Assembly: GCA_025928545.1 (NCBI GenBank)
Contig: JAICJH010000008.1
Span: 62,001-126,000, forward strand
Direction of reading: 5' to 3'
DNA length: 64,000 nt
From: Bryobacteraceae bacterium
Lineage (GTDB): Bacteria; Acidobacteriota; Terriglobia; Bryobacterales; Bryobacteraceae
The notes under the pieces were generated by a model. That model was given only the letters and a program-made list of their open reading frames with translations. It was not told the DNA's origin and did not search any database. The position numbers and the translations under genes were made by a program. Of this stretch, positions 1 to 10,400 are shown piece after piece. Each line of letters opens with the position of its first letter. The first letter of the stretch is position 1.

Positions 1-19
1 TTCATCAATTTTCACCCTG

Positions 20-48
20 TTGACTTGGCGGTCTCCTGTTGCTAAATT
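20..48 (+). promoter_or_regulatory. Sigma-70-type promoter of the lactonase-epimerase operon
   Basis: TTGACT at 20-25 and TAAATT at 43-48 are separated by exactly 17 bp. This would give a leader of about 30 nt before the GTG at 83, which supports that otherwise weak start. A TTGC half-site at 39-42 resembles the operator family seen elsewhere in the window but is too degenerate to call. Confidence 0.5.
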
Positions 49-82
49 TCCAGATTGATCTGCGCGGCAGGGTGATCTTTAT

Positions 83-1138
83 GTGCCGACGGGGGAAGGA
101 AAATATCCAGAAGTGAAGCCCACTAACCCAATCCTCGACTTTGGGATTGACCGCGCGGAACTGCGGTACATCGGTCGCGAGTTGCAGCGACCCGAGTGCA
201 TTCTTGCCGAGCGCGACGGAACCCTCTGGGCAGCGGACGCGCACGGTGGCGTGATCCGCATCGGAACCGACGAGACACAGCAGCTTGTGACGCAGAAGCA
301 GTCGGGCTTTTTCGCGGACGCGGGCAGCGAGGCCGACCGATACCTCACGGGCACTCTGCCCAACGGTCTCGCCTTCGCCTCCAACGGCGATTTTCTGATC
401 GCGAATTTCGGCACCGATCGCCTGGAGAGAATGACCCGTTCCGGCGAATCCACGGTTCTGGCGGATCGTCTGGACGGGCGTGAAATCGGCAAGGTTAATT
501 TCGTTCTCCGCGATTCGAAGAACCGCCTGTGGGTGACGGTGTCCACACGCATCAAGAACTGGATGCACGCTCTGCGAACGGATCTCAAAGATGGCTACAT
601 CGCCCTGTATGAGAATGGCGTTTTCCGTGTTGTCGCCGAGGGCTTCGGTTTCACCAACGAAGTGCGATTCGACGCCGCGGAGCAGTGGCTTTACGTGGTG
701 GAAACTACGGGCGGTTGCATCACGCGGCTCCGGATTGACGACGGCGGTAATGTCGCTGAGCGCGAAGTCTTCGGTCCGGCCAACCTCGGCAAGGGGGCGT
801 GGCCCGATGGGATCGCGTTCGACACTTTCGGCAACCTCTGGGGAACCATGGTTTATTCGGATAAACTTTTCGTTCTGACACCGGAAGGAGACCTGCGCAT
901 TCTTCTGGATGAAGGCGATCCCGCAAAAGTCGATGCGCTGGAAAAGCAGTTTTTCGCAGGAGCGGTTACCGAAGAAGTTCTGTTTGCGACGGGGCGCGGC
1001 GTAGCTCCCTGGATGGCGAGTGTCACGTTTGGGGGGCCGCAACTCCGTACAGCTTACATCGGCTCGCTGAGAGGGACGCGGATTCCTTACTTCCAGGCAC
1101 CCGTTTCAGGTCTGCCAATGGCGCACTGGAACGACTGA
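83..1138 (+). CDS. SMP-30/gluconolactonase-like beta-propeller protein
   Basis: Encodes 351 aa with the repeated Asp/Gly-rich blades of the SMP-30/LRE family (for example DGTLWAADAHGG and FGNLWGTM). Family members hydrolyse sugar lactones such as gluconolactone, using a bound divalent metal. No signal peptide is visible, so it is probably cytoplasmic. The GTG start at 83 is weakly supported: the frame is open back to a stop at 56-58, there is no in-frame ATG upstream, and only a GGCAGGG stretch resembles a ribosome site. The promoter at 20-48 fits this start. The next gene begins 2 nt after the stop, so the two should form an operon linking lactone opening with an NAD-dependent sugar enzyme. 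The substrate cannot be read from sequence. Confidence 0.8.
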   Translation: MPTGEGKYPEVKPTNPILDFGIDRAELRYIGRELQRPECILAERDGTLWAADAHGGVIRIGTDETQQLVTQKQSGFFADAGSEADRYLTGTLPNGLAFASNGDFLIANFGTDRLERMTRSGESTVLADRLDGREIGKVNFVLRDSKNRLWVTVSTRIKNWMHALRTDLKDGYIALYENGVFRVVAEGFGFTNEVRFDAAEQWLYVVETTGGCITRLRIDDGGNVAEREVFGPANLGKGAWPDGIAFDTFGNLWGTMVYSDKLFVLTPEGDLRILLDEGDPAKVDALEKQFFAGAVTEEVLFATGRGVAPWMASVTFGGPQLRTAYIGSLRGTRIPYFQAPVSGLPMAHWND

Positions 1139-1140
1139 CG

Positions 1141-2088
1141 ATGCGAGTGGTTGTCATCGGAGGGACCGGACACATTGGTTCGTATCTGGTCCCGCTCCTG
1201 ATTAACGCCCATTTCGATACTGTGTGCGTTTCGCGAAGTCTGCGACAGCCCTATGTGGCGAGTTCCGCATGGGAAAAGGCTGAGCGGGTAAAGCGTGACC
1301 GCAACGATCCCGGCTTCGACGCCGCCATTGCGGGGCTCGGAAGCGACGCCGTCATCGATCTCACCTGTTACACGCCGAATTCCGCGATGACACTGGTGGA
1401 AGCATTGAGCGGACGGAAGACACGTTTGCTCCATTGCGGGACGATCTGGGTTCACGGCGCGAGCGCGGAGATTCCGACTACGGAAGATCAGCCGCGCTGC
1501 CCGATCTCGGATTACGGCGTTCGGAAAGCGGAGATCGAGAGCTTTCTGCTCCATCAGACCCAGGTTCCAGCCGCCGTCATTCATCCGGGCCACCTGGTGG
1601 GAGAAGGATGGGTGCCGTTGAATCCGACTGCAAATTTCAATCCACGGATTTTTGCGGACCTCGCAAGCGGCCGTGAGATCGCGCTCCCTAACCTTGGCAG
1701 GGAAACACTGCACCACGTTCACGCGGCCGACGTCGCGCAATGCTTTGTCAGGGCGCTGGAGCGCTGGCCGGCTGCCGAAGGACTGAGCTTTCATGCCGTT
1801 TCAGAAGGGGCGATCACGATGGCGGACTATGCCGGGGCCGTCGCGGGTTGGTACGGACAGAGGGCACGAATCTCTTTTCTGCCATGGGAAGAATGGCGCC
1901 GGACGGTGACAGAGAAAGAAGCGGCGGTTACCTGGGATCACATTGCCCGATCACCCAACTGCAGCATCAGCCGCGCGAAGGAACACCTTGGTTATTCGCC
2001 TGGTTACAGTTCGCTCCAGGCTATTCGGGAGGCGCTGTTTTCGCCGTTGTATCCGGGCGACCGCCTCGCTCAAAGCGGCAACCATTGA
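1141..2088 (+). CDS. NAD(P)-dependent epimerase/dehydratase family protein
   Basis: Encodes 315 aa of the extended short-chain dehydrogenase fold. The nucleotide-binding GGTGHIG is at residues 7-13 and the catalytic-type YGVRK at 125-129. Members oxidise, epimerise or dehydrate sugars or sugar nucleotides in the cytoplasm. The length is typical of the family. It follows the lactonase-like gene by 2 nt and is probably translationally coupled to it, which suggests a sugar-acid or lactone pathway rather than cell-wall nucleotide-sugar work. That assignment is inference from context. The gene ends 30 bp from the convergent regulator gene. Confidence 0.85.
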   Translation: MRVVVIGGTGHIGSYLVPLLINAHFDTVCVSRSLRQPYVASSAWEKAERVKRDRNDPGFDAAIAGLGSDAVIDLTCYTPNSAMTLVEALSGRKTRLLHCGTIWVHGASAEIPTTEDQPRCPISDYGVRKAEIESFLLHQTQVPAAVIHPGHLVGEGWVPLNPTANFNPRIFADLASGREIALPNLGRETLHHVHAADVAQCFVRALERWPAAEGLSFHAVSEGAITMADYAGAVAGWYGQRARISFLPWEEWRRTVTEKEAAVTWDHIARSPNCSISRAKEHLGYSPGYSSLQAIREALFSPLYPGDRLAQSGNH

Positions 2089-2118
2089 CCAGTCGGTTTC
2101 TATTCCGCCAGTACGCGT

Positions 2119-3438
2119 TTACCAGAATTGCGCTGCCAGCACTTTGGGCGGCCCCGGGGACCCGTCAATTATCTTCGTTCCCAGCACGAACTGGACGTTA
2201 CCGTGGCGCCAGGATTCGGGAGCCGCGCGCAGTGCTTCGCCCAGATATTCGGCATGGGTCACAAACTCGCCCGCTGCAAGCGTGCCGTAAGTTTCGATTC
2301 CCGCCGCCGAAACGACAGTCTTTTCAGTATCAGGGTCAAACACCCTGGTGACAATGGCAAAATCTTCCGTCATTTGCGCGCCCGCCGGCTGCGCCACCTT
2401 CCAGTTGATGGCATCGGGATGTCGGCTGTCGATGATGCAGTTATAGGTCGTGCCGGCAAGTGTCCGGTGCTCGAATGAAAAACGAAGCTGTGAAGTAACC
2501 CGCATGGCCCAGGCATTATTGAAAGCACCGATCGCGACCAGCGGCACATGGCGCAGACGCGCATAGTCTGCCTGTGCGACGGACATCAATTGGTAAGCGC
2601 GTCCGTGGGCCTGAATCCACGCGGCGACATTAAACCCGGCCAGTGCATCGCGCAGGAACAGGTATTCCGGAGCCACCCAGGCAACCTCCGCCGGGCTAAC
2701 CGACAGTCTTGTGGAGTTGCGTTCCTGCGATGCGGGTCCTCCGAGGACGCGGTTTAGTTCTTCTGTACGGGGTCCAGTAAACCGATACACACGGGTGGGT
2801 TGCCCGATAAAGACCTGTACCGGGCTCCCCTCCCGGAGCAGGGGCTGCCAGAATGCCTCAAGTTCGGTCGCGGGGGTTCTGCGCTGGTACCAGAGCCATG
2901 ACGCGATTGCCAGCAGACCGAGAACAGCCACCGCGGCCAGCAGTTTAAGGGCGCGACGGGAAACCGGCATCACATCGGCCGGTGCGATTACGGTCGACTT
3001 GCCTGTGTCGGCATCTGCGATCAGGGGTTCCAAAGCAACCTGGGCCATCTTTGGTTGCTCTGCCGCCTCCACTGAAAAAATCGGATGGTAGGAGCCCACG
3101 GGCAACTCAATTCGCAGTTCGCCGGTGTGGTTCGGCTCCATATAATATTGCGCGAGGCGCTTGCGAACATCAATCGCGGCATTCCGAACCACCGGATCCT
3201 GCGCTGTGTCATAGGCCGGATCGCGTCCAAAAACGGCGGCTCCGATGACACGCTCCTTTAACGAATTCTGGTCTCCGGCAAGAGTGGTCTCCACCACGAA
3301 TCTCAGCAGCGCCTGACTGCGTTTACTGTTGCGGAAATGGGAACTGTCGAGGACTCTTGCGAGCTGGGAAGGCACCGGACGATATTGCTCCGGGATATCA
3401 CTCGCATCGCAGATATCGGCGTTCGAAGTCTTCAGCAT
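2119..3438 (-). CDS. Membrane-anchored putative DNA-binding regulator (ToxR/CadC-like layout)
   Basis: Encodes 439 aa. Residues about 20-120 carry a block common in Acidobacteria, with FGRDPAYDTAQDPVVRNAA followed by ELPVGSYHPIF; in my recollection this resembles the winged-helix-type N-termini of cyclase- or TolB-linked proteins. A single transmembrane segment follows at about 165-180 (LLAAVAVLGLLAIASWLWY). The remaining 250 or so residues should be periplasmic and have no recognised domain. The layout of cytoplasmic DNA-binding-like head, one membrane helix and outer sensor resembles one-component membrane regulators. Upstream, two perfect palindromes at 3453-3469 and 3473-3489 lie between it and the divergent receptor gene, so it may control itself and that receptor. 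DNA binding is inferred, not shown. Confidence 0.6.
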   Translation of the reverse strand: MLKTSNADICDASDIPEQYRPVPSQLARVLDSSHFRNSKRSQALLRFVVETTLAGDQNSLKERVIGAAVFGRDPAYDTAQDPVVRNAAIDVRKRLAQYYMEPNHTGELRIELPVGSYHPIFSVEAAEQPKMAQVALEPLIADADTGKSTVIAPADVMPVSRRALKLLAAVAVLGLLAIASWLWYQRRTPATELEAFWQPLLREGSPVQVFIGQPTRVYRFTGPRTEELNRVLGGPASQERNSTRLSVSPAEVAWVAPEYLFLRDALAGFNVAAWIQAHGRAYQLMSVAQADYARLRHVPLVAIGAFNNAWAMRVTSQLRFSFEHRTLAGTTYNCIIDSRHPDAINWKVAQPAGAQMTEDFAIVTRVFDPDTEKTVVSAAGIETYGTLAAGEFVTHAEYLGEALRAAPESWRHGNVQFVLGTKIIDGSPGPPKVLAAQFW

Positions 3439-3452
3439 TCCTGTGTGACCCG

Positions 3453-3489
3453 TCGTGATTCTATCACGAAACGCCGGTACGGTACCGGC
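3453..3489. promoter_or_regulatory. Two adjacent perfect palindromes in a divergent intergenic region
   Basis: TCGTGAT-TCT-ATCACGA occupies 3453-3469, and GCCGGTAC-G-GTACCGGC occupies 3473-3489. Both are 17 bp, with arms of 7 and 8 bp and centres about 20 bp apart. They begin 15 bp upstream of the minus-strand regulator start and about 200 bp upstream of the receptor at 3693. Likely operators, possibly for autoregulation. No clear promoter for the receptor was found in 3490-3692. Confidence 0.5.
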
Positions 3490-3692
3490 AACGTCAGGCC
3501 ACGCGAATTTGGCCTAATTGATTGAAAAGAAAGGCCCTGCGCCGGGGAATACAGGTCGCGCACCGTAGCGGGCCTTGTCTTGTTCCGGCAAATGCGTCGT
3601 ACTGTCCATCAAGTCCGACGGAATGCAATCCGAATAAGCGGCGAACGCCGACGCTTCCATTATCCGGGGCGCTTCAGGAGAAATAAATACCG

Positions 3693-6600
3693 ATGAATTT
3701 ACCACTGAAAAGGACAGGCTTGCTGCTTGCGTTACTCTGCATAACGTTGGCGCGACCGGTCTTCAGCCAGACTTTGGGCTCGATTACGGGTGAAGCGCTC
3801 GACGCAACGGCCGCCCCCATTCCGGGGGTTGCCGTCCAGGCGGCCAATACAGGTACGGGCGCTGTCCGGTCCACCACAACCAATGAAGCAGGAGTCTATG
3901 CCTTTCCTTCGCTGCCGCCGGGCGTATACACGGTTCAGTTCGAAAAAACCGGATTCAAGACTCAGGTCCGCAAGGATTTTGAACTGCACGTCCAGGACGC
4001 CGCGCGCATTGATCTGCGAATGGAACTGGGTAACGTCTCCGAGTCGATTGAAGTAGAGGCGGCCAGCACACAGATCGCGACCGACAATGCAACTGTTGGT
4101 ACGGTGATCGAGAACCGCCGCATCGTCGAACTGCCGCTGAACGGACGCAACTATCTCCAGCTTGTTTCTCTCTCTCCCAACGTTTCGACGGGATTTGCGG
4201 GACAGGGACAGTCTTCTGCCCGTCAGGGCGGAATCCGCGCCGGTCAAACGATTGCGGTCGGCGGCCAACGCACGAACTTCAACCATTACACGCTGGATGG
4301 AGTGGAGAATACGGACCCCAATTTCAATACTTTCATCGTTCTGCCATCAATCGACGCCCTTGAGGAATTCAAGGTTCAGACCGGCGTGTATCCCGCGGAA
4401 TTCGGACGCGAATCTGCTCAGATCAACGTGTCCACCAAATCGGGCACCAACAAGTACCACGGGGCTCTGTTCGAATTCCTGCGAAACGAAAAATTAGATG
4501 CCGCCAGCTATGCGTTTACAGCGCTGCGGCCAGCTAAAGACCCATTCAAGTGGAACCAGTACGGGTTCGTATTGTCCGGACCCGTGCGGATTCCTCACCT
4601 CATCAACGGCAAGGACAAGCTGTTCTTCATGTCGAATTACGAGGCCTACAGGAAACGCGGCAGCGTCTCGGCGCTGTTCAGCCTCGCTTCCGCGCCGATT
4701 CAGGGCGGAGATTTTTCAGGCATTGCGGCCAAGATTTATGACCCGACGAGTCGTGTGCTGGCGGGAGACGGTAAGACGATTACGGCGACGCCGTTCACCG
4801 GGAATATAATCCCGCCAAGCAGGATCAGTCCGATTTCGATGGCGCTGCTGCAGTACTATGCAAAGCCGACCCTGTCGGGTTCCACGAACAATTTCAACGA
4901 ATCTCTGGCGCGGCCGGATAACCGAGATCAATACATTCTGCGCATGGATTACGTCGAATCGCCCAAGTCGGCATGGTCGGGACGATATAGCTGGGGCGAC
5001 GAAAATTCCTCGAGCCCGGGCCTGAATCTGAACGGCACAAAGCTGTTGACGAACTTCGAACAGTATGCCGGATCGAACACGCGGGTGCTGTCGCCGTCGA
5101 TAGTGACCGAAACGCGCTTCGGTTATACACGGTTTTATAATTCGGTGGGTACTCTTCTGGCCGGCGTCAGAAATGTGGTGGATGAATTGAAGATCCCCGG
5201 TCTGGCCGGGGGTGATCCGGTGACATGGGGTATCCCTTCCGTCGGAATTGCCAACTATACCGGGATCGGCGACAGCACTGACGGACCGTTCGTCAACAAC
5301 AATAGATCGCTGCAGTTTCTGAACAACACAACGATCGTCCATGGCAAACACACGTTCCGCTTTGGCGCCGAATTCCGCCGTGATCAGTACAATCAGGACG
5401 GGAATCAGTTCGGACGCGGCAACTTTACGTTCTCCACGACGCCGACTCTCAACCCCGCCACCAATACCGGCGGGGATGCCTTCGCATCGTTCCTTCTCGG
5501 CAACATAACGCTGACCGAAGTGGCGGCCCAGATTGCATCCGTGCGTTACCGCCAGACAACGTACTACCTGTACCTCGACGATACCTGGAAGGTTACCCCG
5601 CATTTGACGCTCTCGCTCGGATTGCGTTATGAGAACACCCCGCCATGGACGGACCAGAGCGGGAATCTGATAACCGTTTTCTACAACGCCTACGACACGA
5701 CGCCCAATGTGGCCGACCAGAGCCGGTATCCGATCTTCCTCCGGCAAGGCAAGGGCACGGGCGATCCTTATGCAGGCATCCGCGTGCGCTGGCCAAATAT
5801 CCCGCTCGTTCAGGATGGCCGGCTGGGCGATGGTCTCGTCCAGCGCGACAACAACGATTTTGCTCCGCGCATCGGTATTGCGTGGAGCCCGAACGAGAAA
5901 TGGTCATTCCGCATGGCGGGTGGTACCTTCTACAACCAGGATCAAGGTAACCCGTGGTTCGATGTCGGACGCAACGCCGCGGGCAGATCGCGCAACGACG
6001 ACAATCCTTCGTTTCCCGCGGAAAACTGGAACAACGCGCTGGGCGCCGCCGGCGCCGCCAATGCGATCATCACAACGCCGCAAGCCTTCTCGATGAAGTT
6101 CGACCGGAGAACACCATACTCAAATCAATACCTGTTCAACGTCCAGCACCAGATGTCGAACAGCCTGACGGTGGAAGCGGGCTACCTGGGCTCGGTCAGC
6201 CGGCACCTTGAGTCGTACCGCGCCGTCAGCGCCGCTGTCCCCGGACCGGGCACGCCGGCGAGCCGTTCGCCGTATCCGAATTTCGGCCTGCTCGTGCTGA
6301 TCGACGATGGTTCGAATGGCGATTACAACTCGCTTGGAACGAAGCTCACGAAGCGTTATTCGAGGAGTTTGACTACGCTTGTCAGCTACACATGGTCCAA
6401 GTCGATCGATGAAACGAGCGGTATCAGGACGCAGGACAGCGACACGCTGTTCTGGCAGAACGGCAATTGTATGCGCTGCGAGCGGGGTCTTTCGTCATTC
6501 GATGTGCGGCATCGCCTTTCCGTCTCGGGACTCTATGACCTGCCGGTCGGCAAGGGCCGCGGTCTGGACCTCGGGAATGCATTTGCGGATGCGGTTGTCG

Positions 6601-7043
6601 GGGGCTGGCAGATGGGCTCCATCGTAACGTGGCGGAGCGGATTCCCGATCAATCCCTCAGCCGGAGTGAATCGCTCCAACACAAACATCAACGTAGACCG
6701 TCCGGACGCGACGGGAATCAGCCAGTCTCTGGATAACCGGTCGCCGGCGGGCTGGTTCAATACCGCCGCCTTCCAGCTTGCGCCCATTTATAATTTTGGC
6801 AACGCAGGCCGCAACAGCATCACTGGACCTCCGGGTTTTAGTCTGGATTTCTCGCTGCACAAGGATTTTCCGATGTTTAAGGAGAATCACAAGCTCCAGC
6901 TCCGCATGGAGGCCTTCAATTTCCTGAACCACCCTGTGTGGGGAGCGCCGAATACGAACTTTTCCAGTCCTCAGTTTGGGAAGATTTCATCGACAAACGG
7001 ATCGATGCGCCAAATGCAGATCGCACTGAAATATGTTTTCTGA
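3693..7043 (+). CDS. TonB-dependent receptor, Oar-like (receptor 1)
   Basis: Encodes 1116 aa. A signal peptide (MNLPLKRTGLLLALLCITLA, cut near FSQ) is followed by a carboxypeptidase-regulatory-like beta-sandwich at about 28-115 (ITGEALDATAAPIPGV), a plug domain at about 120-240 with the family motif ELPLNGRNYLQLV, and a long beta-barrel. It ends in ALKYVF, the C-terminal aromatic expected for outer-membrane assembly. Such proteins import large substrates, often oligosaccharides, using TonB energy, but no TonB/ExbBD gene lies in this window. AGGAG precedes the ATG by about 12 nt. It is the only receptor here without the shared TTGC-N7-GCAA operator; two other palindromes lie upstream instead, so its regulation probably differs. 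Substrate unknown. Confidence 0.9.
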   Translation: MNLPLKRTGLLLALLCITLARPVFSQTLGSITGEALDATAAPIPGVAVQAANTGTGAVRSTTTNEAGVYAFPSLPPGVYTVQFEKTGFKTQVRKDFELHVQDAARIDLRMELGNVSESIEVEAASTQIATDNATVGTVIENRRIVELPLNGRNYLQLVSLSPNVSTGFAGQGQSSARQGGIRAGQTIAVGGQRTNFNHYTLDGVENTDPNFNTFIVLPSIDALEEFKVQTGVYPAEFGRESAQINVSTKSGTNKYHGALFEFLRNEKLDAASYAFTALRPAKDPFKWNQYGFVLSGPVRIPHLINGKDKLFFMSNYEAYRKRGSVSALFSLASAPIQGGDFSGIAAKIYDPTSRVLAGDGKTITATPFTGNIIPPSRISPISMALLQYYAKPTLSGSTNNFNESLARPDNRDQYILRMDYVESPKSAWSGRYSWGDENSSSPGLNLNGTKLLTNFEQYAGSNTRVLSPSIVTETRFGYTRFYNSVGTLLAGVRNVVDELKIPGLAGGDPVTWGIPSVGIANYTGIGDSTDGPFVNNNRSLQFLNNTTIVHGKHTFRFGAEFRRDQYNQDGNQFGRGNFTFSTTPTLNPATNTGGDAFASFLLGNITLTEVAAQIASVRYRQTTYYLYLDDTWKVTPHLTLSLGLRYENTPPWTDQSGNLITVFYNAYDTTPNVADQSRYPIFLRQGKGTGDPYAGIRVRWPNIPLVQDGRLGDGLVQRDNNDFAPRIGIAWSPNEKWSFRMAGGTFYNQDQGNPWFDVGRNAAGRSRNDDNPSFPAENWNNALGAAGAANAIITTPQAFSMKFDRRTPYSNQYLFNVQHQMSNSLTVEAGYLGSVSRHLESYRAVSAAVPGPGTPASRSPYPNFGLLVLIDDGSNGDYNSLGTKLTKRYSRSLTTLVSYTWSKSIDETSGIRTQDSDTLFWQNGNCMRCERGLSSFDVRHRLSVSGLYDLPVGKGRGLDLGNAFADAVVGGWQMGSIVTWRSGFPINPSAGVNRSNTNINVDRPDATGISQSLDNRSPAGWFNTAAFQLAPIYNFGNAGRNSITGPPGFSLDFSLHKDFPMFKENHKLQLRMEAFNFLNHPVWGAPNTNFSSPQFGKISSTNGSMRQMQIALKYVF

Positions 7044-7211
7044 CATACAGGCCCGGTTGGCCCAACAGGTCGGCGGTTCCGAATTCGGAAATGAATGGCC
7101 TGACTGGCTGGTAAGTTCGCGGCCTGTCGAATCTGGCGGCCCTGTCCCCCGGTCAACGGGATTGTTTCTGGATTGCGACTCGGTACCGGCGATTGACCCG
7201 CCACGTCATGG

Positions 7212-7230
7212 TACGGCATGGGATGCCGTA
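7212..7230 (+). terminator. Hairpin after receptor 1
   Basis: TACGGCAT-GGG-ATGCCGTA is a perfect 8-bp stem with a 3-nt loop, followed after 6 nt by TTTT. It lies 168 nt past the receptor 1 stop and 25 nt before the next promoter, so it may insulate the two units. The rest of 7044-7254 shows no gene. Confidence 0.45.
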
Positions 7231-7254
7231 AGCTGATTTTCTGCTGACGTTTGC

Positions 7255-7322
7255 TTGACTTCCTGATGCCGCATTGATAACATCCAATGCGTTAGTAACA
7301 CCTGTCATTGCGCATTATGCAA
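7255..7322 (+). promoter_or_regulatory. Promoter and tandem operator of receptor 2
   Basis: The -35 TTGACT (7255-7260) and -10 TAACAT (7278-7283) have a 17-bp spacer. The 15-bp palindrome TTGCGCATTATGCAA lies at 7308-7322, and a degenerate copy, ATGCGTTAGTAACAC, at 7287-7301 is displaced by exactly 21 bp. Both lie downstream of the -10, which suggests repression by blocking initiation or early elongation. About 150 nt of untranslated leader (7323-7473) follow, with no further structure recognised. Confidence 0.65.
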
Positions 7323-7473
7323 GACTAGGTTTGGGGGCTTCTGTTGGGGATTGTAGGTTCGCTGGCGTCTGTCCAACGCGCATAGCAATATCGTTTGACG
7401 CTTCGCCGATTGCCTGTCCGGATTCGGGTAACACGGCGCGTTCAGGCGGACACGTTATAGGGAGATCAAATTT

Positions 7474-10400
7474 ATGCACACACCGCGAAAAGTTGTCCTT
7501 TTTCTTCTGTTAGCCGCCCTTACGGCGATTCCGCTGTTGGCTCAGGGCGATCGAGGCGAGATCACGGGAACGGTCATGGACGCGAGCGGGGCGGTCATAC
7601 CCGGTGTCCAGATATTGGCCACGCAAAAGGCCACGAACTCCCAATTCAAAACCACGACTAGTTCAGCGGGTGCTTTCACGGTGACATCTTTGCCCGTCGG
7701 TGAGTATCTGTTGCGTGCGGAAAAAGCGGGGTTCAAATCGTCGGTCACCGATGGCGTAGTGGTTACGGCTAACGGAACAGCTCGTGTGGATGCCAAGCTG
7801 GAAATTGGCCAAACGCAGCAGACCATCGAGGTGAGCGCCACCACACAGTTGGTGCAGACCGAAAATGCCAGGGTGTCGACGTCGGTATCGAGCGCGCTGG
7901 TGGATGCACTACCGGTTCAGGTAGTCGGGGGCTCGCGAAGTCCATTCGACCTGGCGGCTACTACAGCGGAGGTCAACACCGCGGGCACATTCCGCATTGG
8001 CGGCGGCAACAACACTGTAGGGGTAACGCTCGATGGCTCATCGCTTGCCGGAGTGAAAATCGGCAACGACGCCGGGAGCGGCGGTGCGGTTGCAATGAAC
8101 AGCCCGTCCGTGGAAGCTCTCACTGAGTTTAACGTGGAATCCTCCGGGTTTAAGGCTGAGACGGGCCACGTTTCCGGTGGCACCCTCAGCTTCGTCTCGA
8201 AATCCGGCACGAACACGCTCCATGGGAGCGCCTTTGAATATCTGCGCAATCAGGCTTTCGATGCGCGAAATTTCTTCGCGGCCAAGAAGTCCGTCTACAA
8301 GCAAAGCAATTTCGGAGCGACAGTGGGCGGTCCGGTCTGGCTTCCGAAAATCTACAACGGCAAGAATAAGACGTTTTTCTTTTTCTCTTATGAAGGATTC
8401 CGCAACCGGGTCGGAGCGAGCGTCACTCCCTCCAGCGTGGCGCCCACAGAGTTCTACACCGGCGATTTGCACAACTGGGTCGACGCCAATAACAAGCCAT
8501 ACCAGATCTACGATCCAGGGACGCAACGCCTTTCCGGCACGACCTATGTCCGTGATCCTTTCGCCGGAAATATTATTCCGCCGAGCCGGATCGATCCTAT
8601 AGCCGCTGTCATCGCGAACTATGTCAAGGGTATTCTCGCACCGAACCTCCCGAATCTGGTGCCGGGAACGTCGGCATACGTTCGCAACAATTTCACATCG
8701 ACGGGCGTTCAGCTCAGCCCCAGTGATCGATGGAGTGCGAAGGTCGACCAGAATCTGGGTTCGAAGCATCACCTGTCCTACCTGATGAACCGTTACCGCG
8801 ATGGCGCTATTGCAGGGGCAAACGGCCCTCCCGGCCTGCCGGTACCGATCGGGGGCTTTAACACGGGTTTCAATGCTACTCAGGTTTATCGCGGCACGTG
8901 GGATTACACCATCACTCCAACGCTGGTCAGTCGATTCTACGGTGGGTTCAACTACTTCCGTGAAGACCACGGCTCAACGGCCATTACAGAAGACTCACCG
9001 CAGGCCGAGGGATTCAGCGGGCTGTTGCCTGCCGGTTACTGGAAGTCCAAAGGGATCTGCATCCCGAATTACCCGGTATGCGCCAACTTTCCCATCATTA
9101 ACCTTGGCGATTTCGCCGGCCTGGGCACTAACGGTCCGAACGGTTCCGACCGCCTCGTCTTTGAGTTGCATGAAGACATTACGAAAATTAAGGGTTCGCA
9201 CGTAATCAAGTGGGGCTACTTCTACGGAAACAGCCACTATGATGGCTTCGGATTGCAGAACGGATCCGGCAGCCTGGGGTTCAGTTTCCAGGGTACTTCG
9301 GTGCCGCAGGCAACGACGCAGGCGAGCGGCGGCGGCAGCGGTTTTGCATCTTTCCTGCTGGGCCAGGTGAATAACTACGCGCTGGATACGCCGCGTTACC
9401 TGACCGCTGTTTATCGCACTCATCAGGGGTACATCCAGGACGACTGGAAGGTATCAAAGAAGCTGACGCTGAACATCGGCTTCCGCTACAGCATGGATCA
9501 GGCGCCGATTTCGACCGACGATAAGATCAGCGACTTTTCTCCGACTACCCCGAATCCGGGCGCAGGCGGACTGTTGGGCGCCACCATATTTGCCGGGAGC
9601 GGAACGGGAAGGATCGGCAGACGCAACGTCATCGACAGCTTCTGGAAAGGGTATGAGCCGCGCTTCGGCTTCGCGTACGCGCCCAACAACAAGACCACAA
9701 TTCGTGGCGCGGCTACCCGCAGTTTCGGTCCTGTAGCCGGGATCGGGCAATCTTCGCACAATCTTGGTTTCGCTGTCCGCCTCACGGTTGGCAACGCCAG
9801 CAGCGGTCTGCTCCCATCCTGGATCCTGAAGAACGGCGCTCCGGCATGGCCGCCTCCACCGACGCTGGATCCTTCGGCAGGCCTTGGCACCAACCCGCCG
9901 GCTTACAACGGGAATCAGGCTACCCGGCCAGACAGCGAACTGAACTACTCGTTCAATATTCAGCGGCAGATTTCGAAGAGCTCGGCGATCGAGGTGGGCT
10001 GGGCCGCTACGCTCGCAAGCGATATCAGTTCCAACTTCCTTGCGCTGAACCAGATCCCCTACCGGTCTCTGCCGGCCTCTTTGAGTCCGTTCACGGCAAG
10101 CGGACGCGCGGCGCTGGGTTCGCTGGTGGGTTCCACCGCTGCGACTAACGCCGGGGTGACCGCACCACCATGGACTTGTGGCACGGGTTCATCGAGTTCC
10201 TGCGTCGCATTCAGCACTCTATATGGCAGCGGCGCAACAGTGCAGCAGGCACGTCGGCCGTTCCCGCAATACACGACGATTAATACTCTGGATGGAGGTG
10301 GCGATCGCATCGGCCATTCGACTTACCATTCGCTGACCGTCAAGTATGACAAGCGTACCGGCGGGGGGCTTACGATTCAGGCTTCCTATAAGTTCTCGAA

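Noticed and set aside
5-1042. Long minus-strand frame opposite the lactonase gene
   Set aside because: The plus-strand product has clear propeller repeats; the minus frame has no domain and is a GC-rich shadow. The same holds for the long antisense frames at 4716-5747, 8038-8970, 61978-63804 and 34198-35514.
3592-3606. ATGCGTCGTACTGTC before receptor 1 as an operator copy
   Set aside because: Only about 8 of 15 positions match and there is no second unit at 21 bp.
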